Positions 40,345 through 52,069 of a stretch of 64,000 nt of DNA are shown here, one piece after another. Under the pieces are notes generated by a model. The model had not been told where the DNA came from. It saw only the letters and a program-made list of their open reading frames with translations, and did not search any database. The translations under genes were made by a program, and so were the position numbers. The stretch's first letter is position 1. Each line of letters begins with the position of its first letter. The DNA is from Azolla caroliniana (Eukaryota > Polypodiophyta), in contig JBHGNT010000006.1 of assembly GCA_043228905.1 (NCBI GenBank), positions 248,001 to 312,000 on the forward strand, in the 5' to 3' direction.

Positions 40345-42302
40345 GATAGCTAGCGTTGTTAACTTCGATTCGCATGTTTGAACACAAAAATCCGATATCA
40401 CACGAGCCAGGTATGAACATTTTAATTTACCTACTAGCTCTTCTCCACTCAATCCTCAAATTTGGTAATTTCGTCATGTCTCTCGACCTGAGTTTCAAAA
40501 TCTTGATTTTTTAATTCCATATCATAGCTAGCGTTGTTAGCTTCGATTCGCATGTTTGTACACAAATATCCGATATCACACGAGCCAGGTATAAACATTT
40601 TTATTTACCTACTAGCTCTTCTCAACTCACTCCTCAAATTTGGTAATTACGTCATGTCTCTCGAGCTGAGTTTCAAAATCTTGATTTTTAAATTCCATAT
40701 CATAGCTAGCGTTGTTAGCTTCGATTCGCATATTTGTACTCAAAAATCCGATATCACACGAGCCAGGTATGAAGATTTTAATTTACCTACTAGCTCCTCT
40801 CAACTAACTCCTCAAATTTGGTAATTTCGTCATGTCTCTCGACCTGAGTTTCAGAATCTTGATTTTTTAATTCTATATCATAGCTAGCGTTGTTAGCTTC
40901 GATTCGCATGTTTGAACACAAAAATCCGATATCACACGAGCCAGGTATGAACATTTTAATTTACCTACTAGCTCTTCTCAACTCAATCCTCAAATTTGGT
41001 AATTTCGTCATGTCTCTCGACCTGAGTTTCAAAATCTTGATTTTTTAATTCCATATCATAGCTAGCGTTGTTAGCTTCGATTCGCATGTTTGAACACAAA
41101 AATCCGATATCACATGAGCCAGGTAGGAACATTTTTATTTACTCAAGGGCTCCTCTCAACTCACTCCTCAAATTTGGTAATTTCTTCAGGTCTCTCGACC
41201 TGAGTTTCAAAATCTTGATTTTTAAATTCCATATCATAGCTAGCGTTGTTAGCTTCGATTCGCATGTTTGAACACAAAAATCCGATATCACACGAGCCAG
41301 GTATGAACATTTTAATTTACCTACTAGCTCTTCTCAACTCAATCCTCAAATTTGATAATTTCGTCATGTCTCTCGACCTGAGCTTCAAAATCTTGATTTT
41401 TTAATTCCATATCATAGATAGCGTTGTTAGCTTCGATTCGCATGTTTGAATACAAAAATCCGATATCACACGAGCCAAGTATGAACATTTTTATTTACTC
41501 AAGGGCTCCTCTCAACTCACTCCTCAAATTTGGTAATTACGTCATGTCTCTCGACCTGAGTTTCAAAATCTTGATTTTTTAATTCCATATCATAGCTAGC
41601 GTTGTTAGCTTCGATTCGCATATTTGTACTCAAAAATCCGATATCACACGACCCAGGTATGAACATTTTAATTTACCTACTAGCTCTTGTCAACTCAGTC
41701 CTCAAATTTGGTAATTTCCTCATGTCTCTCGACCTGAGTTTTAAAATCTTGATTTTTTAATTCTATATAATAGCTAGCGTTGTTAGCTTCGATTCGCATG
41801 TTTGTACACAAAAATCCGATGTCACACGAACCAGGTATGAACATTTTTATTTACCTACTAGCTCTTCTCAACTCACTCCTCAAATTTGGTAATTTCTTCA
41901 TGTCTCTCGACCTGAGTTTCAAAATCTTGATTTTTTAATTCCATATCATAGCTAGCGTTCTTAGCTTCGATTCGCATGTTTGAACCCAAAAATCCGATAT
42001 CACACGAGCCAGGTATGAACATTTTTATTTACTCAAGGGCTCCTCTCAACTCACTCCTCAAATTTGGTAATTTCTTCATGTCTCTCGACCTGAGTTTCAA
42101 AATCTTGATTTTTAAATTCCATATCATAGCTAGCGTTGTTAGCTTCGATTCACATATTTGTACTCAAAAATCCAATATCACACAAGCCAGGTATGAAGAT
42201 TTTAATTTACCTACTAGCTCCTCTCAACTAACTCCTCAAATTTGGTAATTTCGTCATGTCTCTCGACCTCAGTTTCAAAGTCTTGATTTTTTAATTCTAT
42301 AT

Positions 42303-42480
42303 GATGGCTACTGTTGTTAGCTTCGATTCGCATGTTTGTACTCAAAAATCCGATATCACACGAGCCAGGTATGAACATTTTAAGTTACTCAAGGGCTCCT
42401 CTCAACTCAGTCCTCAAATTTGGTAATTTTGTCATGTTTTTCGACCTGAGTTTCAAAATCTTGATTTTTTAATTCTATAT
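42303..42480 (+). repeat. Copy of the most diverged monomer
   Basis: Copy of 36964-37141 at +5339. It differs by gacctgagttt where the first has gacctgaattt. Confidence 0.88.
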
Positions 42481-43373
42481 GATAGCTAGCGTTGTTAGCT
42501 TCGATTCGCATGTTTGTACACAAAAATCCGATGTCACACGAACCAGGTATGAACATTTTTATTTACCTACTAGCTCTTCTCAACTCACTCCTCAAATTTG
42601 GTAATTTCTTCATGTCTCTCGACCTGAGTTTCAAAATCTTGATTTTTTAATTCCATATCATAGCTAGCGTTGTTAGCTTCGATTCGCATGTTTGTACACA
42701 AATATCCGATATCACACGAGCCAGTTATGAACATTTTTATTTACCTACTAGCTCTTCTCAACTCACTCCTCAAATTTGGTAATTACGTCATGTCTCTCGA
42801 GCTGAGTTTCAAAATCTTGATTTTTAAATTCCATATCATAGCTAGCGTTGTTAGCTTCGATTCGCATATTTGTACTCAAAAATCTGATATCACACGAGCC
42901 AGGTATGAAGATTTTAATTTACCTACTAGCTCCTCTCAACTAACTCCTCAAATTTGGTAATTTCGTCATGTCTCTCGACATGAGTTTCAGAATCTTGATT
43001 TTTTAATTCTATATCATAGCTAGCGTTGTTAGCTTCGATTCGCATGTTTGAACACAAAAATCCGATATCACACGAGCCAGGTATGAACATTTTAATTTAC
43101 CTACTAGCTCTTCTCAACTCAATCCTCAAATTTGGTAATTTCGTCATGTCTCTCGACCTGAGTTTCAAAATCTTGATTTTTTAATTCCATATCATAGCTA
43201 GCGTTGTTAGCTTCGATTCGCATGTTTGAACACAAAAATCCGATATCACACGAGCCAGGTATGAACATTTTTATTTACTCAAGGGCTCCTCTCAACTCAC
43301 TCCTCAAATTTGGTAATTTCTTCATGTCTCTCGACCTGAGTTTCAAAATCTTGATTTTTAAATTCCATATCAT

Positions 43374-43390
43374 AGCTAGCGTTGTTAGCT
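43374..43390. other. Dyad in the conserved core (monomer 4-20)
   Basis: Seen: agcta and tagct flank a 7-base spacer, giving a 5-bp inverted repeat over the palindrome gctagc. The element is kept in most monomers and sits next to the invariant block at 14-31, which holds ttcgattcg. Inferred: it could be a protein-binding site or a small hairpin. Short dyads are reported to be common in centromeric satellites that lack a CENP-B box, but nothing here proves binding. The exemplar monomer is given; the same element repeats about every 178 bp. Confidence 0.6.
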
Positions 43391-43483
43391 TCGATTCGCA
43401 TGTTTGAACACAAAAATCCGATATCACACGAGCCAGGTATGAACATTTTAATTTACCTACTAGCTCTTCTCAACTCAATCCTC

Positions 43484-43497
43484 AAATTTGGTAATTT
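43484..43497. other. A/T dyad aaatt-tggt-aattt (monomer 114-127)
   Basis: Seen: a perfect 5-bp inverted repeat with a 4-base spacer. It is intact in monomers with t at 127, including those with ttctt at 126-130. It is weakened in monomers with ttacg (a at 127). The 147-bp monomer at 62594-62740 loses most of it. The centre lies about 39 bp before the next dyad. A role is inferred only. Confidence 0.5.
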
Positions 43498-43522
43498 CGT
43501 CATGTCTCTCGACCTGAGTTTC

Positions 43523-43536
43523 AAAATCTTGATTTT
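43523..43536. other. A/T dyad aaaatc-tt-gatttt (monomer 153-166)
   Basis: Seen: a perfect 6-bp inverted repeat with a 2-base spacer, followed by the T6 run. The gatttt arm could also pair with the aaaaatc at monomer 42-48. The common cagaatc allele (g at 154) breaks one base pair and ctttatt (t at 161) breaks another, so the dyad is polymorphic rather than fixed. A role in DNA bending or nucleosome placement is possible but not shown. Confidence 0.5.
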
Positions 43537-45703
43537 TTAATTCCATATCATAGCTAGCGTTGTTAGCTTCGATTCGCATGTTTGAACACAAAAATCCGAT
43601 ATCACACGAGCCAGGTATGAACATTTTAATTTACTCAAGGGCTCCTCTCAACTCACTCCTCAAATTTTGTAATTACGTCATGTCTCTCGACCTGAGTTTT
43701 AAAATCTTGATTTTTTAATTACATATCATAGCTAGCGGTGTTAGCTTCGATTCGCATATTTGTACTCAAAAATCCGATATCACACGACCCAGGTATGAAC
43801 ATTTTAATTTACCTACTAGCTCTTCTCAACTCAGTCCTCAAATTTGGTAATTTCGTCATGTCTCTCGACCTGAGTTTCAAAATCTTGATTTTTTAATTCT
43901 ATATGATAGCTAGCGTTGTTAGCTTCGATTCGCATGTTTGTACACAAAAATCCGATGTCACACGAACCAGGTATGAACATTTTTATTTACCTACTAGCTC
44001 TTCTCAACTCACTCCTCAAATTTGATAATTTCGTCATGTCTCTCGACCTGAGTTTCAAAATCTTGATTTTTCTATTCCATATCATAGCTAGCGTTGTTAG
44101 CTTCGATTCGCATGTTTGTACACAAAAATCCGATATCACACGAGCCAGGTATGAACATTTTTATTTACTCAAGGGCTCCTCTCAACTCACTCCTCAAATT
44201 TGGTAATTTCTTCATGTCTCTCGACCTGAGTTTCAAAATCTTGATTTTTAAATTCCATATCATAGCTAGCGTTGTTAGCTTCGATTCGCATGTTTGAACA
44301 CAAAAATCCGATATCACACGAGCCAGGTATGAACATTTTAATTTACCTACTAGCTCTTCTCAACTCAATCCTCAAATTTGGTAATTTCGTCATGTCTCTC
44401 GACCTGAGTTTCAAAATCTTGATTTTTTAATTCCATATCATAGCTAGCGTTGTTAGCTTCGATTCGCATGTTTGTACACAAAAATCCGATATCACACGAG
44501 CCAGGTATGAACATTTTTATTTACCTACCAGCTCTTGTCAACTCACTCCTCAAATTTGGTAATTACGTCATGTCTCTCGAGCTTAGTTTCAAAATCTTGA
44601 TTTTTTAATTCCATATCATAGCTAGCGTTGTTAGCTTCGATTCGCATATTTGTACTCAAAAATCCGATATCACACGAGCCAGGTATGAACATTTTAATTT
44701 ACCTACTAGCTCTTCTCAACTCAATCCTCAAATTTGATAATTTCGTCATGTCTCTCGACCTGAGTTTCAAAATCTTGATTTTTTAATTCCATATCATAGC
44801 TAGCGTTGTTAGCTTCGATTCGCATGTTTGAACACGAAAATCCGATATCGCACGAGCCAGGTATGAACATTTTAATTTACCTACTAGCTCTTCTCAACTC
44901 ACTCCTCAAATTTGGTAATTTCTTCATGTCTCTCGACCTGAGTTTCAAAATCTTGATTTTTCTATTCCATATCATAGCTAGCGTTGTAAGCTTCGATTCG
45001 CATGTTTGAATACAAAAATCCGATGTCACACGAGCCAGGTATGAACATTTTAATTTACCTACTAGATCTTCTCAACTCAATCCTCAAATTTGATAATTTC
45101 GTCATGTGTCTCGACCTGAGTTTCAAAATCTTGATTTTTCTATTCCATATTATAGCTAGCGTTGTTAGCTTCGATTCGCATGTTTGTACACAAAAATCTG
45201 ATATCACACGAGCCAGGTATGAACATTTTAATTTACCTACTAGCTCTTCTCAACTCACTCCTCAAATTTGGTAATTTCTTCATTATTCTCGACCTGAGTT
45301 TCAGAATCTTGATTTTTTAATTCCATATCATAGCTAGCGTTGTTAGCTTCGATTCGCATGTTTGAACACAAAAATCCGATATCACACGAGCCAGGTATGA
45401 ACATTTTAATTTACCTACTAGCTCTTCTCAACTCACTCCTCAAATTTGGTAATTTCTTCATGTCTCTCGACCTGAGTTTCAGAATCTTGATTTTTTTATT
45501 CCATATCATAGCTAGCGTTGTTAGCTTCGATTGGCATGTTTGAATACAAAAATCCAATGTCACACGAGCCAGGTATGAACATTTTAATTTACCTACTAGC
45601 TCTTCTCAACTCAATCCTCAAATTTGGTAATTTCGTCATGTCTCTCGACCTCAGTTTCAAAATCTTGATTTTTTAATTCCATATCATAGCTAGCGTTGTT
45701 AGC

Positions 45704-48017
45704 TTCGATTCGCATGTTTGAACACAAAAATCCGATATCACACGAGCCAGGTATGAACATTTTAATTTACCTACTAGCTCTTCTCAACTCAATCCTCAAA
45801 TTTGGTAATTTCGTCATGTCTCTCGACCTGAGTTTCAAAATCTTGATTTTTTAATTCCATATCATAGCTAGCGTTGTTAGCTTCGATTCGCATGTTTGAA
45901 CACAAAAATCCGATATCACACGAGCCAGGTATGAACATTTTAATTTACTCAAGGGCTCCTCTCAACTCACTCCTCAAATTTTGTAATTACGTCATGTCTC
46001 TCGACCTGAGTTTTAAAATCTTGATTTTTTAATTACATATCATAGCTAGCGGTGTTAGCTTCGATTCGCATATTTGTACTCAAAAATCCGATATCACACG
46101 ACCCAGGTATGAACATTTTAATTTACCTACTAGCTCTTCTCAACTCAGTCCTCAAATTTGGTAATTTCGTCATGTCTCTCGACCTGAGTTTCAAAATCTT
46201 GATTTTTTAATTCTATATGATAGCTAGCGTTGTTAGCTTCGATTCGCATGTTTGTACACAAAAATCCGATGTCACACGAACCAGGTATGAACATTTTTAT
46301 TTACCTACTAGCTCTTCTCAACTCACTCCTCAAATTTGATGATTTCGTCATGTCTCTCGACCTGAGTTTCAAAATCTTGATTTTTCTATTCCATATCATA
46401 GCTAGCGTTGTTAGCTTCGATTCGCATGTTTGTACACAAAAATCCGATATCACACGAGCCAGGTATGAACATTTTAATTTACCTACTAGCTCTTCTCAAC
46501 TCACTCCTCAAATTTGGTAATTTCTTCATGTCTCTCGACCTGAGTTTCAGAATCTTGATTTTTTAATTCCATATCATAGCTAGCGTTGTTAGCTTCGATT
46601 CACATGTTTGTACACAAAAATCCGATATCATACGAGCCAGGTATGAACATTTTTATTTACTCAAGGGCTCCTCTCAACTCACTCCTCAAATTTTGTAATT
46701 ACGTCATGTCTCTCGACCTGAGTTTCAAAATCTTGATTTTTTAATTCCATATCATAGCTAGCGTTGTTAGCTTCGATTCGCATGTTTGTACACAAAAATC
46801 CGATATCACACGAGCCAGGTATGAACATTTTTATTTACCTACCAGCTCTTGTCAACTCACTCCTCAAATTTGGTAATTACGTCATGTCTCTCGAGCTTAG
46901 TTTCAAAATCTTGATTTTTTAATTCCATATCATAGCTAGCGTTGTTAGCTTCGATTCGCATATTTGTACTCAAAAATCCGATATCACACGAGCCAGGTAT
47001 GAACATTTTAATTTACCTACTAGCTCTTCTCAACTCAATCCTCAAATTTGATAATTTCGTCATGTCTCTCGACCTGAGTTTCAAAATCTTGATTTTTTAA
47101 TTCCATATCATAGCTAGCGTTGTTAGCTTCGATTCGCATGTTTGAACACGAAAATCCGATATCGCACGAGCCAGGTATGAACATTTTAATTTACCTACTA
47201 GCTCTTCTCAACTCACTCCTCAAATTTGGTAATTTCTTCATGTCTCTCGACCTGAGTTTCAAAATCTTGATTTTTCTATTCCATATCATAGCTAGCGTTG
47301 TAAGCTTCGATTGGCATGTTTGAATACAAAAATCCAATGTCACACGAGCCAGGTATGAACATTTTAATTTACCTACTAGATCTTCTCAACTCAATCCTCA
47401 AATTTGATAATTTCGTCATGTCTCTCGACCTGAGTTTCAAAATCTTGATTTTTCTATTCCATATCATAGCTAGCGTTGTTAGCTTCGATTCGCATGTTTG
47501 TACACAAAAATCCGATATCACACGAGCCAGGTATGAACATTTTAATTTACCTACTAGCTCTTCTCAACTCACTCCTCAAATTTGGTAATTTCTTCATTAT
47601 TCTCGACCTGAGTTTCAGAATCTTGATTTTTTAATTCCATATCATAGCTAGCGTTGTTAGCTTCGATTCGCATGTTTGAACACAAAAATCCGATATCACA
47701 CGAGCCAGGTATGAACATTTTAATTTACCTACTAGCTCTTCTCAACTCACTCCTCAAATTTGGTAATTTCTTCATGTCTCTCGACCTGAGTTTCAGAATC
47801 TTGATTTTTTTATTCCATATCATAGCTAGCGTTGTTAGCTTCGATTGGCATGTTTGAATACAAAAATCCAATGTCACACGAGCCAGGTATGAACATTTTA
47901 ATTTACCTACTAGCTCTTCTCAACTCAATCCTCAAATTTGGTAATTTCGTCATGTCTCTCGACCTCAGTTTCAAAATCTTGATTTTTTAATTCCATATCA
48001 TAGCTAGCGTTGTTAGC
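45704..48017 (+). repeat. 13-monomer tandem repeat, second unit
   Basis: This is the partner of 43390-45703. At about 46430-46790 it follows the 24-kb version of the block (gattcacatg with atcatacgagc), whereas the first unit follows the 38-kb version (actcaaggg with tttttaaattcc). Confidence 0.83.
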
Positions 48018-51000
48018 TTCGATTCGCATGTTTGAATACAAAAATCCGATGTCACACGAGCCAGGTATGAACAATTTAATTCACCTACTAGCTCTTCTCA
48101 ACTCAGTCCTCAAATTTGGTAATTTCGTCATGTCTCTCGAGCTAGGTTTCAAAATCTTGATTTTTTAATTCCATATCATAGCTAGCGTTGTTAGCTTCGA
48201 TTCGCATGTTTGAACACAAAAATCCGATATCACATGAGCCAGGTATGAACATTTTAATTTACCTACTAGCTCTTCTCAACTCAATCCTCAAATTTGGTAA
48301 TTTCGTCATGTCTCTCGACCTGAGTTTCAAAATCTTGATTTTTTAATTCCATATCATAGCTAGCGTTGTTAGCTTCGATTCGCATGTTTGTACACAAATA
48401 TCCGATATCACACGAGCCAGATATGAACATTTTTATTTACCTACTAGCTCTTCTCAACTCAGTCCTCAAATTTGGTAATTACGTCATGTCTCTCGAGCTG
48501 AGTTTCAAAATCTTGATTTTTAAATTCCATATCATAGCTAGCGTTGTTAGCTTCGATTCGCATGGTTGTACTCAAAAATCCGATATCACACAAGCCAGGT
48601 ATGAACATTTTAATTTACCTACTAGCTCCTCTCAACTAACTCCTCAAATTTGGTAATTTCGTCATGTCTCTCGACCTGAGGTTCAAAATCTTGATTTTTT
48701 AATTCTATATCATAGCTAGCGTTGTTAGCTTCGATTCGCATCTTTGAACACAAAAATCCGATATCACACGAGCCAGGTATGAACATTTTAATTTATCTAC
48801 TAGCTCTTCTCAACTCAATCCTCAAATTCGGTAATTTCGTCATGTCTCTCGACCTGAGTTTCAAAATCTTGATTTTTTAATTCCATATCATAGCTAGCGT
48901 TGTTAGCTTCGATTCGCATGGTTGAATACAAAAATCCGATGTCACCGAGCCAGGTATGAACAATTTAATTCACCTACTAGCTCTTCTCAACTCAGTCCTC
49001 AAATTTGGTAATTTCGTCATGTCTCTCGAGCTGAGTTTCAAAATCTTGATTTTTTAATTCTATATGATAGCTAGCGTTGTTAACTTCGATTCGCATGTTT
49101 GAACACAAAAATCCGATATCACACGAGCCAGGTATGAACATTTTAATTTACCTACTAGCTCTTCTCAACTCAATCCTCAAATTTTGTAATTTCGTCATGT
49201 CTCTCGACCTGAGTTTCCAAATCTTGATTTTTTAATTCCATATCATAGCTAGCGTTGTTAGCTTCGATTCGCATGTTTGTACACAAATATCCGATATCAC
49301 ACGAGCCAGGTATGAACATTTTTATTTACCTACTAGCTCTTCTCAACTCACTCCTCAAATTTGGTAATTTCTTCATGTCTCTCGACCTGAGTTTCAGAAT
49401 CTTGATTTTTTAATTCCATATCATAGCTAGCGTTGTTAGCTTCGATTCGAATGTTTGAACACAAAAATCCGATATCACACGAGCCAGGTATGAACATTTT
49501 AATTTACCTACTAGCTCTTCTCAACTCAATCCTCAAATTTGGTAATTTCGTCATGTCTCTCGACCTGAGTTTCAAAATCTTCATTTTTTAATTCCATATC
49601 ATAGCTAGCGTTCTTAGCTTCGATTCGCATGTTTGAACACAAAAATCCGATATCACACGAGCCAGGTATGAACATTTTAATTTACCTACTAGCTCTTCTC
49701 AACTCACTCCTTAAATTTGGTAATTTCTTCATGTCTCTCGACCTGAGTTTCAGAATCTTGATTTTTAAATTCCATATCATAGCTAGCGTTGTTAGCTTCG
49801 ATTCGCATATTTGTACTCAAAAATCCGATATCACACGAGCCAGGTATGAAGATTTTAATTTACATACTAGCTCCTCTCAACTCACTCCTCAAATTTGGTA
49901 ATTTCGTCATGTCTCTCGACCTGAGTTTCAGAATCTTGATTTTTTAATTCTATATCATAGCTAGCGTTGTTAGCTTCGATTCGCATATTTGTACTCAAAA
50001 ATCCGATATCACACGAGCCAGGTATGAACATTTTAATTTACCTACTAGCTCTTCTCAACTCAATCCTCAAATTTGGTAATTTCGTCATGTCTCTCGACCT
50101 GAGTTTCAAAATCTTGATTTTTTAATTCCATATCATAGCTAGCGTTGTTAGCTTCGATTCGCATGTTTGTACACAAAAATCCGATATCACACGAGTCAAG
50201 TATGAAGATTTTAATTTACCTACTAGCTCCTGTCCACTAACTCCTCAAATTTGGTAATTTCGTCATGTCTCTCGACCTGAGTTTCAGAATCTTGATTTTT
50301 AAATTCTATATCATAGCTAGCGTTGTTAGCTTTGATTCGCATGTTTGAATATAAAAATCCGATGTCACACGAGCCAGGTATGAACATTTTAATTTACCTA
50401 CTAGCTCCTCTCAACTCAGTCCTCAAATTTGGTAATTTCGTCATGTCTCTCGACTTGAGTTTCAAAATCTTGATTTTTTAATTCCATATCATAGCTAGCG
50501 TTGTTAGCTTCGATTCGCATGTTTGAACACAAAAATCCGATATCACACGAGCCAGGTATGAACATTGTTATTTACTCAAGGGCTCCTCTCAACTCACTCC
50601 TCAAATTTGGTAATTTCGTCATGTCTCTCAACCTGAGTTTCAAAATCTTGATTTTTTAATTCCATATCATAGCTAGCGTTGTTAGCTTCGATTCGCATAT
50701 TTGTACTCAAAAATCCGATATCACACGACCCAGGTATGAACATTTTAATTTACCTACTAGCTCTTCTCAACTCAGTCCTCAAATTTGGTAATTTCCTCAT
50801 GTCTCTCGACCTGAGTTTTAAAATCTTGATTTTTTAATTCCATATCATAGCTAGCGTTGTTAGCTTCGATTCGCATGTTTGAACCCAAAAATCCGATATC
50901 ACACGAGCCAGGTATGAACATTTTTATTTACTCAAGGGCTCCTCTCAACTCACTCCTCAAATTTGGTAATTTCTTCATGTCTCTCGACCTGTGTTTCAAA

Positions 51001-51706
51001 ATCTTGATTTTTAAATTCCATATCATAGCTAGCGTTGTTAGCTTCGATTCACATATTTGTACTCAAAAATCCGATATCACACAAGCCAGGTATGAAGATT
51101 TTAATTTACCTACTAGCTCCTCTCAACTAACTCCTCAAATTTGGTAATTTCGTCATGTCTCTCGACCTGAGTTTCAAAATCTTGATTTTTTAATTCCATA
51201 TCATAGCTAGCGTTGTTAGCTTCGATTCGCATGTTTGAACACAAAAATCCGATATCACACGAGCCAGGTATGAACATTTTTATTTACTCAAGGGCTCCTC
51301 TCAACTCACTCCTCAAATTTTGTAATTACGTCATGTCTCTCGACCTGAGTTTCAAAATCTTGATTTTTTAATTCTATATCATAGCTAGCGTTGTTAGCTT
51401 CGATTCGCATATTTGTACTCAAAAATCCGATATCACACAAGCCAGGTATGAACATTTTAATTTACCTACTAGCTCTTCTCAACTCACTCCTCAAATTTCG
51501 TAATTACGTCATGTCTCTCGACCTGAGTTTCAGAATCTTGATTTTTTAATTCCATATCATAGGTAGCGTTGTTAGCTTCGATTCGCATGTTTGAACACAA
51601 AAATCCGATATCACACGAGCCAGGTATGAACATTTTAATTTACCTACTAGCTCTTCTCAACTCAATCCTCAAATTTGGTAATTTCGTCATGTCTCTCGAC
51701 CTGAGT
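45712..51706 (+). repeat. About 34-monomer block, downstream copy
   Basis: This is the copy of 24000-29994, ending where gagtttccaaatc replaces gagtgtcaaaatc. Noticed differences: tctcgagctg near 48503, gaggttcaaa near 48680, atttatctac near 48794, gaacattgtta near 50556 and ttggcatg near 47312. Order and count of monomers are preserved throughout. Confidence 0.9.
48889..49065 (+). repeat. 177-bp monomer with gtcaccgag, block copy
   Basis: Copy of 27177-27353 at +21712, both with gcatggttgaatac. Confidence 0.9.
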
Positions 51707-52069
51707 TTCCAAATCTTGATTTTTTAATTCCATATCATAGCTAGCGTTGTTAGCTTCGATTCGCATGTTTGTACACAAATATCCGATATCACACGAGCCA
51801 GGTATGAACATTTTTATTTACCTACTAGCTCTTCTCAACTCAATCCTCAAATTTGGTAATTTCGTCATGTCTCTCGACCTGAGTTTCAAAATCTTGATTT
51901 TTTAATTCCATATTATAGCTAGCGTTGTTAGCTTCGTTTCGCATGTTTGTACACAAAAATCCGATATCACACGAGCCAGGTATGAACATTTTAATTTACC
52001 TACTAGGTCTTCTCAACTCACTCCTCAAATTTGGTAATTTCTTCATGTCTCTCGACCTGAGTTTCAGAA

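Larger units (their letters stand above)
43371..43548 (+). repeat. Representative consensus-like 178-bp monomer
   Basis: This unit is used as the numbering reference, with position 1 at the c of catagctagc. It carries the common alleles gaacac at 36-41, gatatc at 50-55, gaacat at 71-76, cctac at 86-90, caatcc at 106-111, ttggt at 118-122, ttcgt at 126-130 and the T6 run at 163-168. Positions that change little across the window are about 2-11, 14-31, 55-61, 64-70, 110-117 and 131-147. Positions 5-10 form the palindrome gctagc, an NheI site present in nearly all monomers. Losses by eye are near 9383, 13657, 29850, 36078, 36967, 41417, 42306 and 51562. Confidence 0.93.
39951..45289 (+). repeat. 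30-monomer (5339-bp) tandem duplication, second unit
   Basis: This is the second copy of 34612-39950. Private bases are ctcgacatgag near 42979 and catgtgtctcg near 45107. With about three mismatches seen in 5339 bp the copies are roughly 99.9% identical, far closer than neighbouring monomers are to each other. This is among the youngest duplications in the window, or an assembly duplicate. Confidence 0.93.
43390..45703 (+). repeat. 13-monomer tandem repeat, first unit
   Basis: The unit repeats at +2314 (13 x 178) in 45704-48017. Matching points are 43916 and 46230, 44806 and 47120, 45002 and 47316, and 45340 and 47654. It straddles the end of the second 5339-bp unit: 45290-45700 continues like 25892-26300, then the series restarts like 24000. 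Confidence 0.83.

Noticed and set aside
43390-43406. CENP-B box (nttcgnnnnanncgggn)
   Set aside because: The ttcg at monomer 20-23, 25-28 and 126-129 lack the required a and the cggg in every case; no match was found on the other strand of the consensus.
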